This document shows, in pieces, positions 1 through 7,992 of a DNA stretch of 64,000 nt (positions are counted from its first letter, which is position 1; every line of letters begins with the position of its first letter). This DNA comes from Bacteroides sp. CAG:545. Its GTDB lineage: Bacteria > Bacteroidota > Bacteroidia > Bacteroidales > UBA932. The stretch lies in the NCBI GenBank assembly GCA_000432515.1, contig HF996043.1, forward strand, positions 20,164-84,163. The letters are read 5' to 3'. Position numbers and translations under genes: made by a program. The notes under the pieces are model-generated. The model saw only the letters and a program-made list of their open reading frames with translations, did no database searches and was not told the origin of the DNA.

Positions 1-256
1 CTGAAGCGAAGGCGTCGTCGATATTCACGAAGCGCTTTTCGCGGCGCAGGAAGTCTATCGACCTGTTCATGCACATCCGCCGCAGCCACGCCCACTCATC
101 GTCAGGTCTCCTGCCGCCCGTAAGAAATCGGATCAATGTTTCCTGCATGATTTCTTCCGCCTCGCTTGATGACAATGTGATGCGCAAGGCCGTATTGTAC
201 AGCCTTTTACCGTATTGCCGGAATAGTTCCGTCGCTTTTTTGTCATCAATGCCCAT
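1..256 (-). CDS. RNA polymerase sigma factor, ECF type (N-terminal part, runs off left edge)
   Basis: A minus-strand frame opens with ATG at 254-256 and stays open for 85 codons to the window edge. The residues read as sigma-70 region 2: an early LFRQYGKRLYNTALRI helix, then an acidic SSEAEEIMQETLIRFL segment and a basic helix WLRRMCMNRSIDFLRREKR. This is the region 2.1-2.4 pattern of ECF sigma factors, whose job is to redirect RNA polymerase to a small regulon. Region 4 would lie beyond the window, so neither the anti-sigma partner nor the regulon can be seen. In this phylum such genes are often followed by a FecR-like anti-sigma gene. A -7 box (RC TAGATTTG at 279-286) sits just upstream, which supports the start. 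Confidence 0.85.
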   Translation of the reverse strand, partial: MGIDDKKATELFRQYGKRLYNTALRITLSSSEAEEIMQETLIRFLTGGRRPDDEWAWLRRMCMNRSIDFLRREKRFVNIDDAFAS

Positions 257-278
257 ATCCTTTTCACCGCTTACACTG

Positions 279-286
279 CAAATCTA
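279..286 (-). promoter_or_regulatory. -7 promoter box for the ECF sigma gene
   Basis: On the minus strand the octamer reads TAGATTTG, matching TAnnTTTG. It lies 23 bases from the start codon. No clear -33 TTTG was seen at the usual spacing. Confidence 0.5.
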
Positions 287-341
287 TCAAATCTTCTATA
301 CTCTTGACGGGCAATGATTGGATTTGTTGCATATCGTTTCT

Positions 342-377
342 AAAAAAATCAGCCCGGTACATTTTCGTGCCGGGCTG
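342..377 (-). terminator. Intrinsic terminator after the repeat lipoprotein gene
   Basis: CAGCCCGGTAC (350-360) pairs with GTGCCGGGCTG (367-377) across a 6-base loop, with one G-U pair. The run of A at 342-348 becomes a U tract on the minus strand, so it ends transcription of the gene whose stop is at 404. Confidence 0.85.
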
Positions 378-403
378 AATCTTTCAATATGTGTGTCGAA
401 ATG

Positions 404-2572
404 TTATTCGGCAGGGGTAGTCACTGACTGTTTGAAGAGGCCGGTGATGGCGCTGCCGTTCTTTACGCCGAATGCCACGATGACATATTCGGTATTAGGG
501 CTGCATGCATCACGTGTGATATTATAGTTGCCTTTAGGAAGACCATAATATATATAGCCAAAATCCTCTATGACAGACTTGATGATCTGCTCGTCATTCA
601 TTCCTTCGAATTGGGCAGCCCTATAAACATTTGCCGCGTACTCCATATCAGGATCTCCAGGTATGAAATCTACAGAAATCTTGGTTGCTGTAAGTTCCTT
701 GACATTGATCTCGATAGCCTTTTCTCCGGAAGGAGGAGTAGTGCTCTCGACCTTGGTCTTGAATAGCCTCTTGGTCACAGAAGTGGTAGCAGCGTAATCA
801 TTGTTCGGATCTACTCCGAAGACTACCACGTAGTATTCGGTATTGGATTTCAGTTCGCCCTTGGAAACCACGGTGGTACCTGTCTTCTCGTATCCGAGCA
901 TATCGTATCCAAGTTCGTTTTTCACAGCCTTGACGATTTCCTCATCAGTCTTTTCACTGCATTTGGATGCTTCCAGTACATAGCTGAAATACTTGGCTGT
1001 CGCATCGGATGGCGTTACCGTCGCCTTGAGCGATGAAGTGGTCACTTCGTCCTCGGAGATAGTGAAAGAAAGAGCCGGCTCCTGAGCCTCACCTTCTCCA
1101 GGAACCACGATTTTCTTGAACAGACCGCTTGCCGGAACGGCACTATATGCGTTGTTCGGGTCTTTTTCCACATAGAAGGCATAGATGATATATTCCTTGC
1201 CGGTGGTCAATGGATTGACGTTATGGCCAGTCATGGCTCCCTTGCTGGCAGTCAGCCAGAAATAACCGTCTCCGCTTCTTTCTTTTATGACTTTTGTCAT
1301 GATTTCCTCATCGGTGAGACCCTTGAATTCATCATAAGAACGCCATTCATATACGAAGTGGATGTTGTCGTCAGACGGAACGACTGTGAACTCCAAGTCC
1401 GTAGCTGTGAGCTTGTTCACTACGATTTCAATGTCCTTCTCGCCCGGCTTCTGAGCGCCTTCACCTGTCTTGAACTCTTTCCTGGCAAGGTCTGTGGTCG
1501 CCATACATATTTCACCGTGGTATGTCACGCCGAAGGCAACTACCAGAAAGTCACTGTTGTCAGGCAAGCCTGCAAAGTTGTAGGAATCCTTCCCTTTGGA
1601 GAAGTTCTTGCTTGCAAAATCTTCGAAGGATTCGTCTTTCAGATGAGCGTCGAACAACTTGGAGTAGTAGTTCAAGATGGCTTCGTCGGTGTCTCCACCC
1701 ACAGTCGTAGATAACTGGGACTTGTTTATCGCAGTGAAGAAATAATACTCGTCATCTTTTGACGGCGTTACTTCGATTACTGCGGAGGTCCTGTCGGCTG
1801 CTCGGACATTGATTTCAAATGTCATATCGGATTTCTGTACGCCCGGGTCCTTCTCTGTCTTGAATGTCTCTGACGCTACTCCCGTGGTGATAAGACCGTT
1901 GATGTCCACACCGAAAACTATGGCGATGTACTCAGTCTCGGAAGCAAGTGAAGGAACCGTCCCTTCCATTTTGCCGGAATAGCTGAGGATGAGATACATA
2001 TCCCCGAAGGTCTTCTCGCTGAGTTCGGCCAACTGCTTGACTTGGGCGATATAATCCTCTGCAAATGCACGTGCGTCGCCATTGTAGTCCTTGTCAAACA
2101 GCACTTTAGGTGTAACATTGAAGAAATACTTGTCGGTATAGTTGCCGGCATTGACGGTTACCTGCGCATTGTAGAATGTGACGTCGTGGAAACTCATGGT
2201 GAACGGCGTGTCGAGTTCCGTGTCCTCGGTGGTGGTGAGGACAGCAACACTCCATTCAGAATCCTTGAACGCATTCTTGTCAGCAGAAACGGCTTGAACC
2301 TTGAGCGTATGGGTAGAGTTGGTCTCCAAGTTGTCCCATGCCATCTCCTTCTCCGTAGTGGACACCACGTCCCGGTCGTCGAAAATGACATTGTAGCTTG
2401 CTGCTCCTGCAACTTCGGTCCAGAAAGCGGCTACTGATGTCTTGGTGGTCTTGGCTTCGTCCTGAATCACTTTTGGTGACGAAAGCTGAGGAATGTCCCC
2501 GTCTTTCTCGTTGCCGCATGAGAGCAGCGCACAAGAGAGGGCGAACATTGTAAGAATTCGCAATGTCTTCAT
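404..2572 (-). CDS. Surface-type lipoprotein with five tandem ~115-residue beta-domain repeats
   Basis: A 722-residue protein with an SPII signal peptide; the lipobox cysteine is Cys19 (ALLSC), followed by an acidic GNEKDGD stretch of the kind that directs lipoproteins to the surface in Bacteroidota. An N-terminal fibronectin-III-like domain (about 30-115) precedes five related repeats. Each begins with an F/I-x-I/V-x-V strand, has a VTPSD-like turn, a DEEI helix, and ends in a TEYxVVAFGV strand followed by LFKT. The repeats have diverged, so the gene is old rather than a fresh duplication. No catalytic motif is visible. Binding or adhesion is an inference from architecture only. It is the first gene read after a four-gene minus-strand run that includes a DUF3298 lipoprotein and a DPP4-like peptidase, with a terminator directly after its stop. 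Confidence 0.8.
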   Translation of the reverse strand: MKTLRILTMFALSCALLSCGNEKDGDIPQLSSPKVIQDEAKTTKTSVAAFWTEVAGAASYNVIFDDRDVVSTTEKEMAWDNLETNSTHTLKVQAVSADKNAFKDSEWSVAVLTTTEDTELDTPFTMSFHDVTFYNAQVTVNAGNYTDKYFFNVTPKVLFDKDYNGDARAFAEDYIAQVKQLAELSEKTFGDMYLILSYSGKMEGTVPSLASETEYIAIVFGVDINGLITTGVASETFKTEKDPGVQKSDMTFEINVRAADRTSAVIEVTPSKDDEYYFFTAINKSQLSTTVGGDTDEAILNYYSKLFDAHLKDESFEDFASKNFSKGKDSYNFAGLPDNSDFLVVAFGVTYHGEICMATTDLARKEFKTGEGAQKPGEKDIEIVVNKLTATDLEFTVVPSDDNIHFVYEWRSYDEFKGLTDEEIMTKVIKERSGDGYFWLTASKGAMTGHNVNPLTTGKEYIIYAFYVEKDPNNAYSAVPASGLFKKIVVPGEGEAQEPALSFTISEDEVTTSSLKATVTPSDATAKYFSYVLEASKCSEKTDEEIVKAVKNELGYDMLGYEKTGTTVVSKGELKSNTEYYVVVFGVDPNNDYAATTSVTKRLFKTKVESTTPPSGEKAIEINVKELTATKISVDFIPGDPDMEYAANVYRAAQFEGMNDEQIIKSVIEDFGYIYYGLPKGNYNITRDACSPNTEYVIVAFGVKNGSAITGLFKQSVTTPAE

Positions 2573-2605
2573 AAAAGATTTTTATGTTTATTTGTTTGTG
2601 AAAGA

Positions 2606-3406
2606 TTATTTCGTCGGATGTTCTCTGACAAGATCCCCAAGTTCATTCCAAGGAAGGGTAACCTTTATGATTCCGAGATAATATGACCCGATTTCATACT
2701 GGCCGTAAACGTAAGTCACACCCTGTTCCGAAACCTTGAAATTGCCATTCGGCTCAAGGTCCTTGATGAAGAGCGCGTCGTAAGACTCCTGGTCAGGCAT
2801 CTCGTCGTGAAGATGAGCGGAGAGCAATGCGGAAAGAGCCTCCTTGTAGCCAGGGATGAAGAAATCCTCCTCTGTCACCTGCTTGCCAGTCTTCAGGTCA
2901 ATGTTTACTGACGATTCGACTGTGGAACCGTGTGCGCCACCCTCGAACACGTAGTTGGAAACCGTGTATGTGATGATGTTGTCGTGCCTTCCGGAAAAAT
3001 AGCCTTCCAGCTTGTTCTCCCAGGAGAAGAAACCCGCTCCCATGTCATTGGCCTCATCGCCTTGGGCTTCACTGAGCAGCTCCAGGTTGGCCTTCTTGTA
3101 CTCGGCCACGAAATCGCCAGCCCAGCGGTTGGCCGCATCTTCCACAGAAAGTCCCGAGTAGTCGGAGCCGAAAGTGGCCTCCACGATAATCTCGCAGATA
3201 GAGTTCTTTACACTGTCCACAAGACCATCTACAGGATATTCTGCATTGACATTGACCCGGACGGAGTCGCTCCGCTCAGGAGAAAGCGCCTCTGTCACAT
3301 TGACATTGACACTGTTTACCTTCACCTCCTGTTCATTGCAGGAAGCGAGGAGAAGGGCCGCGCCGATACACAGCGACAAGCCCGATGATGATATAATATT
3401 GTTCAT
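2606..3406 (-). CDS. DUF3298-type lipoprotein
   Basis: A 266-residue lipoprotein with lipobox cysteine Cys23 (LLASC). The body carries the DUF4163/DUF3298 pattern: a central YFSGRHDNIITYTVSNYVFEGGAHG region in which GGAHG is the family hallmark, then DLKTGKQVTEEDFF and a C-terminal strand region. The same fold is found in RsiV-like lysozyme-binding anti-sigma factors, but this protein has no cytoplasmic or transmembrane part, so an anti-sigma role is unlikely. Its start is 2 bases after the DPP4-like stop, so the two are probably cotranscribed. Function in this setting is unknown. Confidence 0.8.
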   Translation of the reverse strand: MNNIISSSGLSLCIGAALLLASCNEQEVKVNSVNVNVTEALSPERSDSVRVNVNAEYPVDGLVDSVKNSICEIIVEATFGSDYSGLSVEDAANRWAGDFVAEYKKANLELLSEAQGDEANDMGAGFFSWENKLEGYFSGRHDNIITYTVSNYVFEGGAHGSTVESSVNIDLKTGKQVTEEDFFIPGYKEALSALLSAHLHDEMPDQESYDALFIKDLEPNGNFKVSEQGVTYVYGQYEIGSYYLGIIKVTLPWNELGDLVREHPTK

Positions 3407-3408
3407 AA

Positions 3409-5865
3409 TCAGTCGTTGTTCATTTCTTTGATATTCACCTCGTCACGTTTGCTGCTGCCCATCAGCCATTCGCAGTAGTAGTCAGCCATTCTCCAGAAGA
3501 AGTATTCGTTCATGTCTCCGAATCCGTGCCTCTGTCCCGGAAGAATCAGCATGTCGAAACGCTTGTTCGCACGGATGAGGGCGTTGACCACGCGAATGGT
3601 GTTGGCAGGATGGACATTGTTGTCGATGTCACCGTGCACGAGCATGAGGTGTCCTTTCAGATTGGAAGCGATCTCCGGATTCGTTTCGATAGAATATACG
3701 AATGTGGTATCGCCTGCCTCCACTTTCTCTGTGATTCCGTGATGCTGCTCGCTCCACCACCTGTTGTAGATGCTGTTGTCGTGGTTTCCCGCGCAGGAAA
3801 CGGCAGCCTTGAAGAAGTCAGGGTATTTGAGCATCGCTGCTGTGGACATGAAACCGCCGCCGGAGTGTCCGTGGATGCCGACCCTGTTCAGGTCAATCCA
3901 GCTGTATCTTGCCCCCAGCTGCTGGATTGCATATTTCTGGTCCTCGAGGCCGTAGTCGCGGAGATTGCCATAGCCGTAGTTGTGGTACCATTTGGACCTG
4001 TCCGGATGGCCGCCCCTGTTGCCCACGGTTATGACAATGAACCCGAGCTGAGCCAGCCTGTCTGTCCTCGTGAAACCTCTGCTCCACGAAATGTTGTTGG
4101 CCTCCACCTGAGGGCCCGGATATACGTAATCGCATATAGGATAGACCTTTGTAGAATCGAAATCAAATGGTTTGTAGATGGCTCCGTAGAGGTCTGTTAT
4201 ACCATCTGCCGCCTTGACCTTGAACCTCTCTGGGAACTTGTAACCTGCAGCGAAAAGAAGCGAGAAGTCAGCCTCGCCGAGGTCGCACAATTTCTTGCCG
4301 GCCGCATCGAAAAGCGCAGAAGCCGGCTTGTAGTCCACGCGGGAATAATTGGCAATGAAATACTTGCCGTCGTCAGAGGCTATCGCGTCAATGTTCATGT
4401 CCGGGATGTCGAGCATTTTCGGCTCACCGCCCTGCAGACTGACCCTGTAAACATGCATCTGATATGGATTTTCGCCCTTTTCCTTACCGCAGGCACGGAA
4501 CAGGACATATCCTTCCTTTTCATTGACTGCGAGCACGTCGTCCACATGATATGCCCCTTCGGTAAGGTTTCTTATCAATGTTCCGTCAGCATTGTAGAGA
4601 TAAAGATTCGCCCATCCGTTGCGCTCGGACCAATGAATCATTTTCCTTCCGCCGTCCAGAAGCCTTGTCTGTCTGCTTTCCACGTATGTGTTCATTCTCT
4701 CCGAAATAACGGTCCTGGTCGAATCGCTGTCCACGCCCACGTAGCAGATGTCCATGCGTTTCAAGTCGCGGCTCATACGGGTAAGATAGAACCCGTTGTC
4801 ATCTCCGAGCCAACGCGAACCGTAGAACTCGTCGAACTGGTCATCGGTAGTACGGACATCCGGCTGCATGATGAGGTCCTGGTCCTTGAATGCATTGATT
4901 TTTACCTGTCTGGAGGTCCAGTCAGAGGTAGAGAATACGTACAGATGGCCCTTAGGTCCCGGCTCTCCCGGCATCTGGTATTTGTAAGTCTCCAGTGTCG
5001 GACGTGGCTGAGTCAATGAATTGATGACCCAGAAGTCCTTGAGCGGTGCCATATCCCAACGCATCACTGCAATGTGCCTGGAATCCGGCGACCATACCAG
5101 TTCCGACGGAAATACTCTCTTGGTCGTGTCTGTTTCGGTGTTTCCGCTGTAGTTGTTTATGCCGTAACAGAAGTCCTTGTATCCGTCTGATGTTATCCTG
5201 TGCTCGACCAGTGTGCTGTCCTTCGGGTCCTCGGCCGCCTTGCGCAGGTTCAGGGTGTCCATGTAGAAGAGGTTGGAATTCTTCATATACACACCTGTCA
5301 GACCGTCCGGAGACACATTTGCCCAGTCCGGATATTTTTCCTTCTTGTCGGCGGTGTCGTATGTCAGCTTCTTTCCGGCGATTTCATAGCGGAAATGATA
5401 TGTCAGCTTCTCGCCTGTGGCTTTCCCCGTCGTATCTGTTTTCTCCTTGGTGCTCTTGATATCGAATTTCAGGATGCCGTCGTTTTCCGGGTCAATGCTG
5501 ATGTTGCTTATCGGCAAGTGCTTGGCATCGAACGGGTCACGCATGATTTCGGTAATCTGCATCGCGAGCTTGTCCATGTCGAATACCGGCTCGGTCTTTC
5601 CCGCTTTCGGGTCCGCTATATAATATTGTGTTCCGTCTGATGTCTTCCATGCGTACAGAAACTTATCTCCGTTACGGAACCAGACCGGTCTTACGGAAGT
5701 GGAAAAAACCATCTGGCCAATGCGTTTGGCGGAGAATCTCTCTGCCAGCTCGTAGTTCGGCGTGCGCACCATCCTCTCCTGACGGCTCTGTGCCATTCCG
5801 GAGACTGCCAAGAGTGTCAATGCTGCCGCACAGACCAATTTCCTGTTTGTCAATGTTTTTGCCAT
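3409..5865 (-). CDS. Dipeptidyl peptidase IV-like S9 family serine peptidase
   Basis: An 818-residue secreted peptidase. A signal peptide (about residues 1-25, SGMAQ) is followed by an N-terminal beta-propeller (roughly 45-560) and a C-terminal alpha/beta hydrolase domain. The catalytic triad is visible: Ser668 in GHSGGGF, Asp748 in HGDIDNNVH and His780 in GQRHGF, with spacings of 80 and 32 residues, close to those of human DPP4. Family members remove X-Pro or X-Ala dipeptides from peptide N-termini in the periplasm. It heads a minus-strand operon with the two lipoproteins downstream, and a -7 box lies at 5894-5901. Exact specificity cannot be read from the sequence. Confidence 0.92.
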   Translation of the reverse strand: MAKTLTNRKLVCAAALTLLAVSGMAQSRQERMVRTPNYELAERFSAKRIGQMVFSTSVRPVWFRNGDKFLYAWKTSDGTQYYIADPKAGKTEPVFDMDKLAMQITEIMRDPFDAKHLPISNISIDPENDGILKFDIKSTKEKTDTTGKATGEKLTYHFRYEIAGKKLTYDTADKKEKYPDWANVSPDGLTGVYMKNSNLFYMDTLNLRKAAEDPKDSTLVEHRITSDGYKDFCYGINNYSGNTETDTTKRVFPSELVWSPDSRHIAVMRWDMAPLKDFWVINSLTQPRPTLETYKYQMPGEPGPKGHLYVFSTSDWTSRQVKINAFKDQDLIMQPDVRTTDDQFDEFYGSRWLGDDNGFYLTRMSRDLKRMDICYVGVDSDSTRTVISERMNTYVESRQTRLLDGGRKMIHWSERNGWANLYLYNADGTLIRNLTEGAYHVDDVLAVNEKEGYVLFRACGKEKGENPYQMHVYRVSLQGGEPKMLDIPDMNIDAIASDDGKYFIANYSRVDYKPASALFDAAGKKLCDLGEADFSLLFAAGYKFPERFKVKAADGITDLYGAIYKPFDFDSTKVYPICDYVYPGPQVEANNISWSRGFTRTDRLAQLGFIVITVGNRGGHPDRSKWYHNYGYGNLRDYGLEDQKYAIQQLGARYSWIDLNRVGIHGHSGGGFMSTAAMLKYPDFFKAAVSCAGNHDNSIYNRWWSEQHHGITEKVEAGDTTFVYSIETNPEIASNLKGHLMLVHGDIDNNVHPANTIRVVNALIRANKRFDMLILPGQRHGFGDMNEYFFWRMADYYCEWLMGSSKRDEVNIKEMNND

Positions 5866-5893
5866 AATATCCTGTCGTTTTTCAAAAGATCCC

Positions 5894-5901
5894 CAAATTT
5901 A
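5894..5901 (-). promoter_or_regulatory. -7 promoter box for the DPP4-like operon
   Basis: The minus strand reads TAAATTTG, a full TAnnTTTG match, 29 bases from the start codon of the peptidase gene. It lies back to back with the plus-strand box at 5925-5932. Confidence 0.55.
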
Positions 5902-5924
5902 GGTAAAATAAACGGAATAAATCA

Positions 5925-5932
5925 TAACTTTG
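5925..5932 (+). promoter_or_regulatory. -7 promoter box for the EEP-family gene
   Basis: TAACTTTG matches TAnnTTTG and gives a leader of about 80 bases before the ATG at 6018. Confidence 0.5.
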
Positions 5933-6017
5933 CCCATCTGTAGGGGAACTTTCCTTGACAATGGATTGTCCCGGACTGACACATTTTTTAATACACCATT
6001 AAATCAATTCATTGACT

Positions 6018-6986
6018 ATGAGCAGGATACTCAGATTGTTAGTTGCATCTGCATTGACATTGACCTTTATGGGCGGCCGGCAGCCGGCATCGGCGCAGAA
6101 AAGTCCGGCTTTTGGAGCGAAGTTCAAGATTGCCGAGGGCGCGGATCTCCGCATTCTGGATGACAATATCTGGGACTACAGCCAAGATACGATTCCGCCG
6201 AAGTGGAAGGAAATAGGGGAGGACCCGAGGGATTTCCGGAGGGCTCCGCAGTTCGCTCGTCTGGTGAAGGACTATATGCCTGACGTTTTCGCTTTCCAGG
6301 AGTATTCGGAGCATATGCACAATGAGTTTTACCCGCTGGTGGAGAAGAAAGGTTATATAATAGCCTGGGAATCAAAGGAAGACTGGAACAACACTCCTAT
6401 ATTCTACAATAAGAGGACTCTCGAGCCGATATACGTATATTATAATATGTACACTCCGGCAAGGTGGTGCAATCATGGTTCCAAGTCATTTACTTCGGCC
6501 GTGTTCAGGAGAAAGGATGACGGCAAGGTGTTCGCGGTAATCGGCACACATCTGTGGTGGAAAAGTGACAAGGCTCAGCCCGGCAGCACGATGGCGAGGG
6601 CTTCGCAGCTGCGTCTTGTGATGGCTGAGGCTGAGATTATCCGTGCGAAGTTCGGTGACGTCCCGGTTTTCGTGGTCGGTGACATGAATTGCGAGGAGGG
6701 CACGGTTCCGATTCAGCAGATGATTCAGGGCGGCTACAAGCCTTGCTATAAGGTGGCTACGGTCTATGGCGACACTCACAACGGCCATCATATCTGCAGT
6801 CCTAAGGACGGCTATTCTACTGTGAGCCGCAGGCGTGGCCCGGACCGTGAAGCGGGAGCGATAGACCATTGTCTCATATATGACCCGTCCGCATCTGTGG
6901 AGGTCCGCGTCTTCGACTGCATCATGGAGGAGTACACCGTCAAGCTGACTGACCATTATCCTAACATCATTGACGTAAAACTGTAA
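6018..6986 (+). CDS. Secreted endonuclease/exonuclease/phosphatase family protein
   Basis: A 322-residue protein with an N-terminal signal peptide (cleavage near QPASAQ). The ATG at 6018 is chosen over a TTG two codons upstream. The EEP-fold active-site elements appear in order: LDDNIWDY (Asn), FQEY (metal-binding Glu), an IGTHLWW strand, VGDMNCEEG (the GDxN pair), AIDHCL and the C-terminal LTDHYP (Asp-His). These enzymes hydrolyse phosphodiesters or phosphomonoesters with Mg2+. With no partner gene the substrate (nucleic acid, phospholipid or sugar phosphate) cannot be chosen. It is transcribed alone, ahead of the ribosomal cluster, which has its own promoter. Confidence 0.85.
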   Translation: MSRILRLLVASALTLTFMGGRQPASAQKSPAFGAKFKIAEGADLRILDDNIWDYSQDTIPPKWKEIGEDPRDFRRAPQFARLVKDYMPDVFAFQEYSEHMHNEFYPLVEKKGYIIAWESKEDWNNTPIFYNKRTLEPIYVYYNMYTPARWCNHGSKSFTSAVFRRKDDGKVFAVIGTHLWWKSDKAQPGSTMARASQLRLVMAEAEIIRAKFGDVPVFVVGDMNCEEGTVPIQQMIQGGYKPCYKVATVYGDTHNGHHICSPKDGYSTVSRRRGPDREAGAIDHCLIYDPSASVEVRVFDCIMEEYTVKLTDHYPNIIDVKL

Positions 6987-7001
6987 AAATCAAGTATTTT
7001 A

Positions 7002-7031
7002 TTGTCAATTAAAAAATTATGTGTAAATTTG
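7002..7031 (+). promoter_or_regulatory. Promoter of the rpsL-rpsG-fusA-rpsJ operon
   Basis: TTG at 7002-7004 and TAAATTTG at 7024-7031 are separated by 19 bases, the expected -33/-7 spacing for the Bacteroidota primary sigma factor. The leader before rpsL is about 45 bases. Confidence 0.75.
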
Positions 7032-7082
7032 TAGCCCCCAAAATTGGGGAAAGTAACATAAATTAAAGATTTACAATCATTT

Positions 7083-7466
7083 ATGCCAACAATTCAACAA
7101 TTAGTTCGCAAAGGACGCGAGGTGCTTGCTGTGAAGAGCAAGTCTCGTGCGCTGGATGCTTGCCCTCAGAAGAGAGGCGTTTGCGTGCGTGTGTACACAA
7201 CCACACCTAAGAAACCTAACTCAGCAATGCGTAAGGTTGCCCGTGTACGTCTCACTAATGCAAAAGAGGTCAACGCATACATCCCAGGCGAAGGTCACAA
7301 CCTCCAGGAGCACTCAATCGTGCTTGTTAGAGGCGGTCGTGTAAAGGACCTCCCTGGTGTTCGTTACCACATCCTTAGAGGAGCTTTGGATACCGCTGGT
7401 GTAGAAGGCAGGACACAGTCCCGTTCTCTCTACGGAGCCAAGAGACCAAAGAAATCTAAGAAGTAA
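7083..7466 (+). CDS. rpsL: 30S ribosomal protein S12
   Basis: A 127-residue protein matching S12 throughout: MPTIQQLVRKGR start, the KPNSAMRKVARVRLT core of the decoding site, PGEGHNLQEHS and VRGGRVKDLPGVRYH. S12 lies at the decoding centre of the 30S subunit. It is the first gene of the str-type operon and has its own promoter. Synonymous codon use is strongly biased, as expected of a highly expressed gene. Confidence 0.99.
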   Translation: MPTIQQLVRKGREVLAVKSKSRALDACPQKRGVCVRVYTTTPKKPNSAMRKVARVRLTNAKEVNAYIPGEGHNLQEHSIVLVRGGRVKDLPGVRYHILRGALDTAGVEGRTQSRSLYGAKRPKKSKK

Positions 7467-7503
7467 TTTTCATTACCAATTTTCACTTTAATTTTTCACA
7501 AAA

Positions 7504-7980
7504 ATGAGAAAATCGAAGCCTAGAAAGAGGATTCTACTTCCTGATCCTAAGTTTCACGATGCAAATGTAACACGCTTCGTGAATAACCTTATGCTGCAGG
7601 GGAAGAAGAGTATCGCGTATTCTATTTTTTACGATGCCATTGACATGGTAGGCGAGAAGATGAAAGATTCTGACAAGGCTCCTCTAGATATCTGGAGGAA
7701 AGCTCTCGAAAATGTAACCCCGCAGATTGAGGTTAAGAGCCGCAGGGTTGGTGGAGCTAACTTCCAGGTGCCAACAGAGTTGAGACCGGAGAGAAAGATT
7801 TCACTTTCGATGAAGAACTTGATACTCTATGCACGTAAACGTTCCGGCCACTCTATGGCAGAAAAACTCTGTGCCGAGATTGTAGCTGCCTATAACAATG
7901 AAGGTGGCGCATTCAAGAGAAAAGAAGATATGCACAAGATGGCAGAGGCCAACAAGGCATTTGCGCACTTCCGTTTCTAA
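7504..7980 (+). CDS. rpsG: 30S ribosomal protein S7
   Basis: A 158-residue protein of normal S7 length, with the MRKSKPRKR N-terminus, the LMLQGKKSIAYSIFYDA segment and the GGANFQVPTELRPERK loop that contacts 16S rRNA. S7 nucleates assembly of the 30S head. It lies 37 bases after rpsL and 12 bases before fusA, in the conserved order. Confidence 0.99.
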   Translation: MRKSKPRKRILLPDPKFHDANVTRFVNNLMLQGKKSIAYSIFYDAIDMVGEKMKDSDKAPLDIWRKALENVTPQIEVKSRRVGGANFQVPTELRPERKISLSMKNLILYARKRSGHSMAEKLCAEIVAAYNNEGGAFKRKEDMHKMAEANKAFAHFRF

Positions 7981-7992
7981 TTCCCGTGAACA

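Noticed and set aside
3526..5019. 497-codon plus-strand open frame opposite the DPP4-like gene
   Set aside because: It is antisense to a well-supported peptidase with an intact catalytic triad, and its residues show no domain. Long antisense frames arise from GC-biased third positions.
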